This document shows, one piece after another, positions 36,874-49,388 of a stretch of DNA of 64,000 nucleotides. Both the position numbers and the translations under genes were made by a program. The stretch's first letter is position 1; every line of letters begins with the position of its first letter. The notes under the pieces were generated by a model. The model had not been told where the DNA came from. It worked only from the letters and a program-made list of their open reading frames with translations, and did no database searches. Location: contig JBHGNT010000032.1 in assembly GCA_043228905.1 (NCBI GenBank), positions 186,001-250,000 of the forward strand. Direction: 5' to 3'. The stretch is from Azolla caroliniana (Eukaryota; Polypodiophyta).

Positions 36874-38888
36874 CATGTTTGAACACAAAAAACCGATATC
36901 ACACGAGCCAGGTATGAACATTTTATTTTACTCAAGGGCTCCTCTCAACTCCCTCCTCAAGTTTGCTATTTTCGTCATGTCTCTCGACCTGAGTTTCAAA
37001 ATCTTGATTTTTTAATTCCATATCATAGCTAGCGTTTCAAGCTTCGATTCGCATGTTTGAACACAAAAATCCGATATCACACGAGCCAGGTATGAACATT
37101 TTAATTTACTCAAGGGCTCCTCTCAACTCCCTCCTCAAGTTTGCTATTTTCTTCATGTCTCTCGACCTGAGTTTTAAAATCTTGATTTTTTAATTCCATA
37201 TCATAGCTAGCGTTTCAAGCTTCGATTTGCATGTTTGAACACAAAAATCCGATATCACACGACCCAGGTATGAACATTTTAATCTACTCAAGGGCTCCTC
37301 TCAACTCCCTCCTCAAGTTTGCTATTTTCGTCATGTCTCTCGACCTGAGTTTCAAAATCTTGATTTTTTAATTCCATATCATACCTCACGTAGTTGGCTT
37401 CGATTCGCATGTTTGAACACAAAAATCCGATATCACACGAGCCAGGTATGAACATTTTAATTACTTAAGGGCTCCTCTCAACTCCCTCCTCAAGTTTGCT
37501 ATTTTCGTCATGTCTCTCGACCTGAGTTTCAAAATCTTGATTTTTTAATTCCATATCATAGCTAGCGTTGTTAGCTTCGATTCGCATGTTTGAAAACAAA
37601 AATCCGATATCACACGAGCCAGGTATGAACATTTTAATTTACTCAAGGGCTGTTCTCAACTCACTCCTCAAATTTGCTATTTTCGTCATGTCTCTCGACC
37701 TGAGTTTCAAAATCTTGATTTTTTAATTCCATATCATAGCTCGCGTTGTTGGCTTCGATTCGCATGTTTGAACACAAAAATCCGATATCACACGAGCCAG
37801 GTATGAACATTTTAATTTACTCAAGGGCTCCTCTCAACTCCCTCCTCAAGTTTGCTATTGTCATCATGTATCTCGACCTGAGTTTGAAATTCTTGATTTT
37901 TTAATTCCATATCATAGCTAGCGTTGTTAGCTTCGATTTGCATGTTTGAACACAAAAATCCGATATCACACGACCCAGGTATGAACATTTTAATCTACTC
38001 AAGGGCTCCTCTCAACTCCCTCCTCAAGTTTGCTATTTTCGTCATGTATCTCGACCTGAGTTTCAAATTCTTGATTTTTTAATTCCATATCATAGCTAGC
38101 GTTTCAAGCTTCGATTCGCATGTTTGAACACAAAAATCCGATATCACACGACCCAGGTATGAACATTTTAATCTACTCAAGGGCTCCTCTCAACTCCCTC
38201 CTCAAGTTTGCTATTTTCGTCATGTCTCTCGACCTGAGTTTCAAAATCTTGATTTTTTAATTCCATATCATAGCTAGCGTTTCAAGCTTCGATTTACATG
38301 TTTGAACACAAAAATCCGATATCACACGAGCCAGGTATGAACATTTTAATTTACTCAAGGGCTCCTCTCAACTCCCTCCTCAAGTTTGCTATTTTCGTCA
38401 TGTCTCTCGACCTGAGTTTCAAAATCTTGATTTTTTAATTCCATATCATAGCTAGCGTTTCAAGCTTCGATTTGCATGTTTGAACACAAAAATCCGATAT
38501 CACACGAGCCAGGTATGAACATTTTAATTTCTTAAGGGCTCCTCTCAAGTCCCTCCTCAAGTTTGCTATTTTCGTCATGTATCTCGACCTGAGTTTGAAA
38601 TTCTTGATTTTTTAATTCCATATCATAGCTAGCGTTGTTAGCTTCGATTTGCATGTTTGAACACAAAAATCCGATATCACACGAGCCAGGTATGAACATT
38701 TTAATTTACTCAAGGGCTCCTCTCAACTCCCTCCTCAAGTTTGCTATTTTCGTCATGTCTCTCGACCTGAGTTTCAAAATCTTGATTTTTTAATTCCATA
38801 TCATAGCTAGCGTTTCAAGCTTCGATTTGCATGTTTGAACACAAAAATCTGATATCACACGAGCCAGGTATGAACATTTTAATTTCTT

Positions 38889-39186
38889 AAGGGCTCCTCT
38901 CAAGTCCCTCCTCAAGTTTGCTATTTTCGTCATGTCTCTCGACCTGAGTTTCAAAATCTTGATTTTTTAATTCCATATCATACCTCACGTAGTTGGCTTC
39001 GATTCGCATGTTTGAACACAAAAATCCCTCCTCTAGTTTGCTATTTTCGTCATGTCTCTCGACCTGAGTTTGAAATTCTTGATTTTTTAATTCCATATCA
39101 TAGCTAGCGTTGTTAGCTTCGATTTGCATGTTTGAACACAAAAATCCGATATCACACGAGCCAGGTATGAACATTTTAATTTACTC
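38889..39186. repeat. Fused monomer pair with 58-bp deletion, copy 4
   Basis: Junction at 39027/39028, exactly 11,026 bp after copy 2. Confidence 0.94.
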
Positions 39187-42100
39187 AAGGGCTCCTCTCA
39201 ACTCCCTCCTCAAGTTTGCTATTTTCGTCATGTATCTCGACCTGAGTTTGAAATTCTTGATTTTTTAATTCCATATCATAGCTAGCGTTGTTAGCTTCGA
39301 TTTGCATGTTTGAACACAAAAATCCGATATCACACGACCCAGGTATGAACATTTTAATTTACTCAAGGGCTGTTCTCAACTCACTCCTCAAATTTGCTAT
39401 TTTCGTCATGTCTCTCGACCTGAGTTTCAAAATCTTGATTTTTTAATTCCATATCATAGCTCGCGTTGTTGGCTTCGATTCGCATGTTTGAACACAAAAA
39501 TCCCATATCACACGAGCTAGGTATGAACATTTTAATTTACTCAAGGGCTGTTCTCAACTCCGTCCTCAAGTTTGCTATTTTCGTCATGTCTCTCGACCTG
39601 GGTTTCAAAATCTTGATTTTTTAATTGCATATGATAGCTAGCGTTGTTGGCTTCGATTTGCATGTTTGAACACAAAAATCCGATATCACACGAGCCAGGT
39701 ATGAACATTTTAATTTACTCAAGGGCTCCTCTCAACTCCCTCCTCAAGTTTGCTATTTTCGTCATGTCTCTCGACCTGAGTTTCAAAATCTTGATTTTTT
39801 AATTCCATATCATAGCTAGCGTTTCAAGCTTCGATTTGCATGTTTGAACACAAAAATCCGATATCACACGAGCCAGGTATGAACATTTTAATTTCTTAAG
39901 GGCTCCTCTCAAGTCCCTCCTCAAGTTTGCTATTTTCGTCATGTATCTCGACCTGAGTTTGAAATTCTTGATTTTTTAATTCCATATCATAGCTAGCGTT
40001 GTTAGCTTCGATTTGCATGTTTGAACACAAAAATCCGATATCACACGAGCCAGGTATGAACATTTTAATTTACTCAAGGGCTGTTCTCAACTCACTCCTC
40101 AAATTTGCTATTTTCGTCATGTCTCTCGACCTGAGTTTCAAAATCTTGATTTTTTAATTCCATATCATAGCTCGCGTTGTTGGCTTCGATTCGCATGTTT
40201 GAACACAAAAATCCGATATCACACGAGCCAGGTATGAACATTTTAATTTACTCAAGGGCTGTTCTCAACTCCGTCCTCAAGTTTGGTATTTTCGTCATGT
40301 CTCTCGACCTGGGTTTCAAAATCTTGATTTTGTAATTGCATATGATAGCTAGCGTTGTTGGCTTCGATTCGCATGTTTGAACACAAAAATCCGATATCAC
40401 ACGACCCAGGTATGAACATTTTAATTTACTCAAGGGCTGTTCTCAACTCACTCCTCAAATTTGCTATTTTCGTCATGTCTCTCGACCTGAGTTTCAAAAT
40501 CTTGATTTTTTAATTCCATATCATAGCTCGCGTTGTTGGCTTCGATTCGCATGTTTGAACACAAAAATCCCATATCACACGAGCCAGGTATGAACATTTT
40601 AATTTACTCAAGGGCTGTTCTCAACTCCGTCCTCAAGTTTGCTATTTTCGTCATGTCTCTCGACCTGGGTTTCAAAATCTTGATTTTTTAATTGCATATG
40701 ATAGCTAGCGTTGTTGGCTTCGATTTGCATGTTTGAACACAAAAATCCGATATCACACGAGCCAGGTATGAACATTTTAATTTACTCAAGGGCTCCTCTC
40801 AACTCCCTCCTCAAGTTTGCTATTTTCGTCATGTCTCTCGACCTGAGTTTCAAAATCTTGATTTTTTAATTCCATATCATAGCTAGCCTTTTAAGCTTCG
40901 ATTTGCATGTTTGAACACAAAAATCCGATATCACACGAGCCAGGTATGAACATTTTAATTTCTTAAGGGCTCCTCTCAAGTCCCTCCTCAAGTTTGCTAT
41001 TTTCGTCATGTATCTCGACCTGAGTTTGAAATTCTTGATTTTTTAATTCCATATCATAGCTAGCGTTGTTAGCTTCGATTTGCATGTTTGAACACAAAAA
41101 TCCGATATCACACGACCCAGGTATGAACATTTTAATTTACTCAAGGGCTGTTCTCAACTCACTCCTCAAATTTGCTATTTTCGTCATGTCTCTCGACCTG
41201 AGTTTCAAAATCTTGATTTTTTAATTCCATATCATAGCTCGCGTTGTTGGCTTCGATTCGCATGTTTGAACACAAAAATCCGATATCACACGAGCCAGGT
41301 ATGAACATTTTAATTTACTCAAGGGCTGTTCTCAACTCCGTCCTCAAGTTTGGTATTTTCGTCATGTCTCTCGACCTGGGTTTCAAAATCTTGATTTTTT
41401 AATTGCATATGATAGCTAGCGTTGTTGGCTTCGATTTGCATGTTTGAACACAAAAATCCGATATCACACGAGCCAGGTATGAACATTTTAATTTACTCAA
41501 GGGCTCCTCTCAACTCCCTCCTCAAGTTTGCTATTTTCGTCATGTCTCTCGACCTGAGTTTCAAAATCTTGATTTTTTAATTCCATATCATAGCTAGCGT
41601 TGTTAGCTTTGATTCGCATGTTTGAACACAAAAATCCGATATCACACGAGCCAGGTATGAACATTTTAATTTACTCAAGGGCTGTTCTCAACTCACTCCT
41701 CAAATTTGGTAATTTCGTCATGTCTCTCGACCTGGGTTTCAAAATCTTGATTTTTTAATTCCATATCATAGCTCGCGTTGTTAGCTTCGATTTGCATGTT
41801 TGAACACAAAAATCCGATATCACACGACCCAGGTATGAACATTTTAATTTACTCAAGGGCTGTTCTCAACTCACTCCTCAAATTTGCTATTTTCGTCATG
41901 TCTCTCGACCTGAGTTTCAAAATCTTGATTTTTTAATTCCATATCATAGCTCGCGTTGTTGGCTTCGATTCGCATGTTTGAACACAAAAATCCGATATCA
42001 CACGAGCCAGGTATGAACATTTTAATTTACTCAAGGGCTCCTCTCAACTCCCTCCTCAAGTTTGCTATTTTCGTCATGTCTCTCGACCTGGGTTTCAAAA

Positions 42101-43099
42101 TCTTGATTTTTTAATTGCATATGATAGCTAGCGTTGTTGGCTTCGATTTGCATGTTTGAACACAAAAATCCGATATCACACGAGCCAGGTATGAACATTT
42201 TAATTTACTCAAGGGCTCCTCTCAACTCCCTCCTCAAGTTTGCTATTTTCGTCATGTCTCTCGACCTGAGTTTCAAAATCTTGATTTTTTAATTCCATAT
42301 CATAGCTAGCGTTTCAAGCTTCGATTTGCATGTTTGAACACAAAAATCCGATATCACACGAGCCAGGTATGAACATTTTAATTTACTCAAGGGCTCCTCT
42401 CAACTCCCTCCTCAAGTTTGCTATTTTCGTCATGTCTCTCGACCTGAGTTTTAAAATCTTGATTTTTTAATTCCATATCATACCTCAGGTAGTTGGATTC
42501 GATTCGCATGTTTGAACACAAAAATCCGATATCACACGAGCCAGGTATGAACATTTTAATTTACTCAAGGGCTCCTCTCAACTCCCTCCTCAAGTTTGCT
42601 ATTTTCGTCATGTCTCTCGACCTGAGCTTCAAAATCTTGATTTTTTAATTCCATATCATAGCTCGCGTTGTTGGCTTCGATTCGCATGTTTGAACACAAA
42701 AATCCGATATCACACGAGCCAGGTATGAACATTTTAATTTACTCAAGGGCTCCTCTCAACTCCCTCCTCAAGTTTGCTATTTTCGTCATGTCTCTCGACC
42801 TGGGTTTCAAAATCTTGATTTTTTAATTGCATATGATAGCTAGCGTTGTTGGCTTCGATTTGCATGTTTGAACACAAAAATCCGATATCACACGAGCCAG
42901 GTATGAACATTTTAATTTACTCAAGGGCTCCTCTCAACTCCCTCCTCAAGTTTGCTATTTTCGTCATGTCTCTCGACCTGAGTTTCAAAATCTTGATTTT
43001 TTAATTCCATATCATAGCTAGCGTTTCAAGCTTCGATTTGCATGTTTGAACACAAAAATCCGATATCACACGAGCCAGGTATGAACATTTTAATTTCTT

Positions 43100-43397
43100 A
43101 AGGGCTCCTCTCAAGTCCCTCCTCAAGTTTGCTATTTTCGTCATGTCTCTCGACCTGAGTTTCAAAATCTTGATTTTTTAATTCCATATCATACCTCACG
43201 TAGTTGGCTTCGATTCGCATGTTTGAACACAAAAATCCCTCCTCTAGTTTGCTATTTTCGTCATGTCTCTCGACCTGAGTTTGAAATTCTTGATTTTTTA
43301 ATTCCATATCATAGCTAGCGTTGTTAGCTTCGATTTGCATGTTTGAACACAAAAATCCGATATCACACGAGCCAGGTATGAACATTTTAATTTACTC
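43100..43397. repeat. Fused monomer pair with 58-bp deletion, copy 5
   Basis: Junction at 43238/43239 in the right domain. Flanks (ATTTCTTAAGGG, CTCAAGTCCC) match copies 2 and 4, linking the right and middle domains. Confidence 0.94.
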
Positions 43398-43505
43398 AAG
43401 GGCTCCTCTCAACTCCCTCCTCAAGTTTGCTATTTTCGTCATGTATCTCGACCTGAGTTTGAAATTCTTGATTTTTTAATTCCATATCATAGCTAGCGTT
43501 GTTAG

Positions 43506-44929
43506 CTTCGATTTGCATGTTTGAACACAAAAATCCGATATCACACGACCCAGGTATGAACATTTTAATTTACTCAAGGGCTGTTCTCAACTCACTCCTC
43601 AAATTTGCTATTTTCGTCATGTCTCTCGACCTGAGTTTCAAAATCTTGATTTTTTAATTCCATATCATAGCTCGCGTTGTTGGCTTCGATTCGCATGTTT
43701 GAACACAAAAATCCGATATCACACGAGCCAGGTATGAACATTTTAATTTACTCAAGGGCTCCTCTCAACTCCCTCCTCAAGTTTGCTATTTTCGTCATGT
43801 CTCTCGACCTGGGTTTCAAAATCTTGATTTTTTAATTGCATATGATAGCTAGCGTTGTTGGCTTCGATTTGCATGTTTGAACACAAAAATCCGATATCAC
43901 ACGAGCCAGGTATGAACATTTTAATTTACTCAAGGGCTCCTCTCAACTCCCTCCTCAAGTTTGCTATTTTCGTCATGTCTCTCGACCTGAGTTTCAAAAT
44001 CTTGATTTTTTAATTCCATATCATAGCTAGCGTTTCAAGCTTCGATTTGCATGTTTGAACACAAAAATCCGATATCACACGAGCCAGGTATGAACATTTT
44101 AATTTACTCAAGGGCTCCTCTCAACTCCCTCCTCAAGTTTGCTATTTTCGTCATGTCTCTCGACCTGAGTTTCAAAATCTTGATTTTTTAATTCCATATC
44201 ATACCTCAGGTAGTTGGATTCGATTCGCATGTTTGAACACAAAAATCCGATATCACACGAGCCAGGTATGAACATTTTAATTTACTCAAGGGCTCCTCTC
44301 AACTCCCTCCTCAAGTTTGCTATTTTCGTCATGTATCTCGACCTGAGTTTGAAATTCTTGATTTTTTAATTCCATATCATAGCTAGCGTTGTTAGCTTCG
44401 ATTTGCATGTTTGAACACAAAAATCCGATATCACACGACCCAGGTATGAACATTTTAATTTACTCAAGGGCTGTTCTCAACTCACTCCTCAAATTTGCTA
44501 TTTTCGTCATGTCTCTCGACCTGAGTTTCAAAATCTTGATTTTTTAATTCCATATCATAGCTCGCGTTGTTGGCTTCGATTCGCATGTTTGAACACAAAA
44601 ATCCGATATCACACGAGCCAGGTATGAACATTTTAATTTACTCAAGGGCTGTTCTCAACTCCGTCCTCAAGTTTGCTATTTTCGTCATGTCTCTCGACCT
44701 GGGTTTCAAAATCTTGATTTTTTAATTGCATATGATAGCTAGCGTTGTTGGCTTCGATTTGCATGTTTGAACACAAAAATCCGATATCACACGAGCCAGG
44801 TATGAACATTTTAATTTACTCAAGGGCTCCTCTCAACTCCCTCCTCAAGTTTGCTATTTTCGTCATGTCTCTCGACCTGAGTTTCAAAATCTTGATTTTT
44901 TAATTCCATATCATAGCTAGCGTTTCAAG
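43506..44929. repeat. 1,424-bp eight-monomer tandem unit, copy 1
   Basis: The offset of 1,424 is exactly eight monomers. CTCAGGTAGTTGGATTCG at 44,205 recurs at 45,629, and the surrounding monomer types repeat in order. The left edge is set by GTTGTTAGC versus GTTTCAAGC. Confidence 0.85.
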
Positions 44930-46383
44930 CTTCGATTTGCATGTTTGAACACAAAAATCCGATATCACACGACCCAGGTATGAACATTTTAATTTACTCA
45001 AGGGCTGTTCTCAACTCACTCCTCAAATTTGCTATTTTCGTCATGTCTCTCGACCTGAGTTTCAAAATCTTGATTTTTTAATTCCATATCATAGCTCGCG
45101 TTGTTGGCTTCGATTCGCATGTTTGAACACAAAAATCCGATATCACACGAGCCAGGTATGAACATTTTAATTTACTCAAGGGCTCCTCTCAACTCCCTCC
45201 TCAAGTTTGCTATTTTCGTCATGTCTCTCGACCTGGGTTTCAAAATCTTGATTTTTTAATTGCATATGATAGCTAGCGTTGTTGGCTTCGATTTGCATGT
45301 TTGAACACAAAAATCCGATATCACACGAGCCAGGTATGAACATTTTAATTTACTCAAGGGCTCCTCTCAACTCCCTCCTCAAGTTTGCTATTTTCGTCAT
45401 GTCTCTCGACCTGAGTTTCAAAATCTTGATTTTTTAATTCCATATCATAGCTAGCGTTTCAAGCTTCGATTTGCATGTTTGAACACAAAAATCCGATATC
45501 ACACGAGCCAGGTATGAACATTTTAATTTACTCAAGGGCTCCTCTCAACTCCCTCCTCAAGTTTGCTATTTTCGTCATGTCTCTCGACCTGAGTTTCAAA
45601 ATCTTGATTTTTTAATTCCATATCATACCTCAGGTAGTTGGATTCGATTCGCATGTTTGAACACAAAAATCCGATATCACACGAGCCAGGTATGAACATT
45701 TTAATTTACTCAAGGGCTCCTCTCAACTCCCTCCTCAAGTTTGCTATTTTCGTCATGTATCTCGACCTGAGTTTGAAATTCTTGATTTTTTAATTCCATA
45801 TCATAGCTAGCGTTGTTAGCTTCGATTTGCATGTTTGAACACAAAAATCCGATATCACACGACCCAGGTATGAACATTTTAATTTACTCAAGGGCTGTTC
45901 TCAACTCACTCCTCAAATTTGCTATTTTCGTCATGTCTCTCGACCTGAGTTTCAAAATCTTGATTTTTTAATTCCATATCATAGCTCGCGTTGTTGGCTT
46001 CGATTCGCATGTTTGAACACAAAAATCCGATATCACACGAGCCAGGTATGAACATTTTAATTTACTCAAGGGCTGTTCTCAACTCCGTCCTCAAGTTTGG
46101 TATTTTCGTCATGTCTCTCGACCTGGGTTTCAAAATCTTGATTTTTTAATTGCATATGATAGCTAGCGTTGTTGGCTTCGATTTGCATGTTTGAACACAA
46201 AAATCCGATATCACACGAGCCAGGTATGAACATTTTAATTTACTCAAGGGCTCCTCTCAACTCCCTCCTCAAGTTTGCTATTTTCGTCATGTCTCTCGAC
46301 CTGAGTTTCAAAATCTTGATTTTTTAATTCCATATCATAGCTAGCGTTTCAAGCTTCGATTTGCATGTTTGAACACAAAAATC
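44930..46383. repeat. 1,424-bp eight-monomer tandem unit, copy 2
   Basis: Second copy, extending slightly past one unit to about 46,383, where ATCTGATATC replaces ATCCGATATC. One internal difference seen is GTTTGGTATT near 46,094 versus GTTTGCTATT in copy 1. Confidence 0.85.
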
Positions 46384-46709
46384 TGATATCACACGAGCCA
46401 GGTATGAACATTTTAATTACTTAAGGGCTCCTCTCAACTCCCTCCTCAAGTTTGCTATTTTCGTCATGTCTCTCGACCTGAGTTTCAAAATCTTGATTTT
46501 TTAATTCCATATCATAGCTAGCGTTGTTAGCTTTGATTCGCATGTTTGAACACAAAAATCCGATATCACACGAGCCAGGTATGAACATTTTAATTTACTC
46601 AAGGGCTGTTCTCAACTCACTCCTCAAATTTGGTAATTTCGTCATGTCTCTCGACCTGGGTTTCAAAATCTTGATTTTTTAATTCCATATCATAGCTCGC
46701 GTTGTTGGC

Positions 46710-47954
46710 TTCGATTCGCATGTTTGAACACAAAAATCCGATATCACACGAGCCAGGTATGAACATTTTAATTTACTCAAGGGCTGTTCTCAACTCCGTC
46801 CTCAAGTTTGGTATTTTCGTCATGTCTCTCGACCTGGGTTTCAAAATCTTGATTTTTTAATTGCATATGATAGCTAGCGTTGTTGGCTTCGATTTGCATG
46901 TTTGAACACAAAAATCCGATATCACACGAGCCAGGTATGAACATTTTAATTTACTCAAGGGCTCCTCTCAACTCCCTCCTCAAGTTTGCTATTTTCGTCA
47001 TGTCTCTCGACCTGAGTTTCAAAATCTTGATTTTTTAATTCCATATCATAGCTAGCGTTGTGGGCTTCGATTCGCATGTTTGAACACAAAAATCCGATAT
47101 CACACGAGCCAGGTATGAACATTTTAATTTACTCAAGGGCTCCTCTCAACTCCCTCCTCAAGTTTGCTATTTTCGTCATGTCTCTCGACCTGAGTTTGAA
47201 ATTCTTGATTTTTTAATTCCATATCATAGCTAGCGTTGTTAGCTTCGATTTGCATGTTTGAACACAAAAATCCGATATCACACGACCCAGGTATGAACAT
47301 TTTAATTTACTCAAGGGCTGTTCTCAACTCACTCCTCAAATTTGCTATTTTCGTCATGTCTCTCGACCTGAGTTTCAAAATCTTGATTTTTTAATTCCAT
47401 ATCAAAGCTCCGTTGTTGGCTTCGATTCGCATGTTTGAACACAAAAATCCGATATCACACGAGCCAGGTATGAACATTTTAATTTACTCAAGGGCTCCTC
47501 TCAACTCCCTCCTCAAGTTTGCTATTTTCGTCATGTCTCTCGACCTGGGTTTCAATATCTTGATTTTTTAATTCCATATCATAGCTAGCGTTGTTGGCTT
47601 CGATTCGCATGTTTGAACACAAAAATCCGATATCACACGAGCCAGGTATGAACATTTTAATTTACTCAAGGGCTCCTCTCAACTCCCTCCTCAAGTTTGC
47701 TATTTTCGTCATGTCTCTCGACCTGGGTTTCAATATCTTGATTTTTTAATTCCATATGATAGCTGGCGTTGTTGGCTTCGATTCGCATGTTTGAACACAA
47801 AAATCCGATATCACACGAGCCAGGTATGAACATTTTAATTTACTCAAGGGCTCCTCTCAACTCCCTCCTCAAGTTTGCTATTTTCGTCATGTCTCTCGAC
47901 CTGAGTTTGAAATTCTTGATTTTTTAATTCCATATCATAGCTAGCGTTGTTAGC
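46710..47954. repeat. 1,245-bp seven-monomer tandem unit, copy 1
   Basis: Carries GTTGTGGGCTTCG near 47,057, ATCAAAGCTCCGTTG at 47,401 (a one-base-shorter monomer) and two CTGGGTTTCAATATC monomers. All recur at +1,245. The match ends at about 47,910. Confidence 0.88.
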
Positions 47955-49155
47955 TTCGATTCGCATGTTTGAACACAAAAATCCGATATCACACGAGCCA
48001 GGTATGAACATTTTAATTTACTCAAGGGCTGTTCTCAACTCCGTCCTCAAGTTTGGTATTTTCGTCATGTCTCTCGACCTGGGTTTCAAAATCTTGATTT
48101 TTTAATTGCATATGATAGCTAGCGTTGTTGGCTTCGATTTGCATGTTTGAACACAAAAATCCGATATCACACGAGCCAGGTATGAACATTTTAATTTACT
48201 CAAGGGCTCCTCTCAACTCCCTCCTCAAGTTTGCTATTTTCGTCATGTCTCTCGACCTGAGTTTCAAAATCTTGATTTTTTAATTCCATATCATAGCTAG
48301 CGTTGTGGGCTTCGATTCGCATGTTTGAACACAAAAATCCGATATCACACGAGCCAGGTATGAACATTTTAATTTACTCAAGGGCTCCTCTCAACTCCCT
48401 CCTCAAGTTTGCTATTTTCGTCATGTCTCTCGACCTGAGTTTGAAATTCTTGATTTTTTAATTCCATATCATAGCTAGCGTTGTTAGCTTCGATTTGCAT
48501 GTTTGAACACAAAAATCCGATATCACACGACCCAGGTATGAACATTTTAATTTACTCAAGGGCTGTTCTCAACTCACTCCTCAAATTTGCTATTTTCGTC
48601 ATGTCTCTCGACCTGAGTTTCAAAATCTTGATTTTTTAATTCCATATCAAAGCTCCGTTGTTGGCTTCGATTCGCATGTTTGAACACAAAAATCCGATAT
48701 CACACGAGCCAGGTATGAACATTTTAATTTACTCAAGGGCTCCTCTCAACTCCCTCCTCAAGTTTGCTATTTTCGTCATGTCTCTCGACCTGGGTTTCAA
48801 TATCTTGATTTTTTAATTCCATATCATAGCTAGCGTTGTTGGCTTCGATTCGCATGTTTGAACACAAAAATCCGATATCACACGAGCCAGGTATGAACAT
48901 TTTAATTTACTCAAGGGCTCCTCTCAACTCCCTCCTCAAGTTTGCTATTTTCGTCATGTCTCTCGACCTGGGTTTCAATATCTTGATTTTTTAATTCCAT
49001 ATGATAGCTGGCGTTGTTGGCTTCGATTCGCATGTTTGAACACAAAAATCCGATATCACACGAGCCAGGTATGAACATTTTAATTTACTCAAGGGCTCCT
49101 CTCAACTCCCTCCTCAAGTTTGCTATTTTCGTCATGTCTCTCGACCTGAGTTTCA
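47955..49155. repeat. 1,245-bp seven-monomer tandem unit, copy 2
   Basis: Second copy, with GTTGTGGGCTTCG near 48,302 and ATCAAAGCTCCGTTG at 48,646. It ends just inside the 58-bp-deleted pair at 49,091. A third set of similar monomers (ATCAAAGCTCCGTTG near 54,987) lies farther right. Confidence 0.87.
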
Positions 49156-49388
49156 AAATCTTGATTTTTTAATTCCATATCATACCTCACGTAGTTGGCT
49201 TCGATTCGCATGTTTGAACACAAAAATCCCTCCTCTAGTTTGCTATTTTCGTCATGTCTCTCGACCTGAGTTTGAAATTCTTGATTTTTTAATTCCATAT
49301 CATAGCTAGCGTTGTTGGCTTCGATTCGCATGTTTGAACACAAAAATCCGATATCACAGGAGCCAGGTATGAACATTTTAATTTACTC
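49091..49388. repeat. Fused monomer pair with 58-bp deletion, copy 6
   Basis: Junction at 49229/49230. It differs from the others in having GTTGTTGGC with GATTCGCATG in the second monomer and ATCACAGGAGCC near 49,353, so it is a separate sublineage or a hybrid. Confidence 0.93.

Larger units (their letters stand above)
29691..40716. repeat. 11,026-bp higher-order unit, copy 2
   Basis: Directly abuts copy 1 head to tail and repeats all its markers in order. After 40,716 the sequence could be read as the start of a third copy for about 70 bp, but diverges at the ATTTAC versus ATTACTT length variant near 40,784. Only two copies are therefore present. Single-base differences from copy 1 are listed there. 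Confidence 0.92.
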
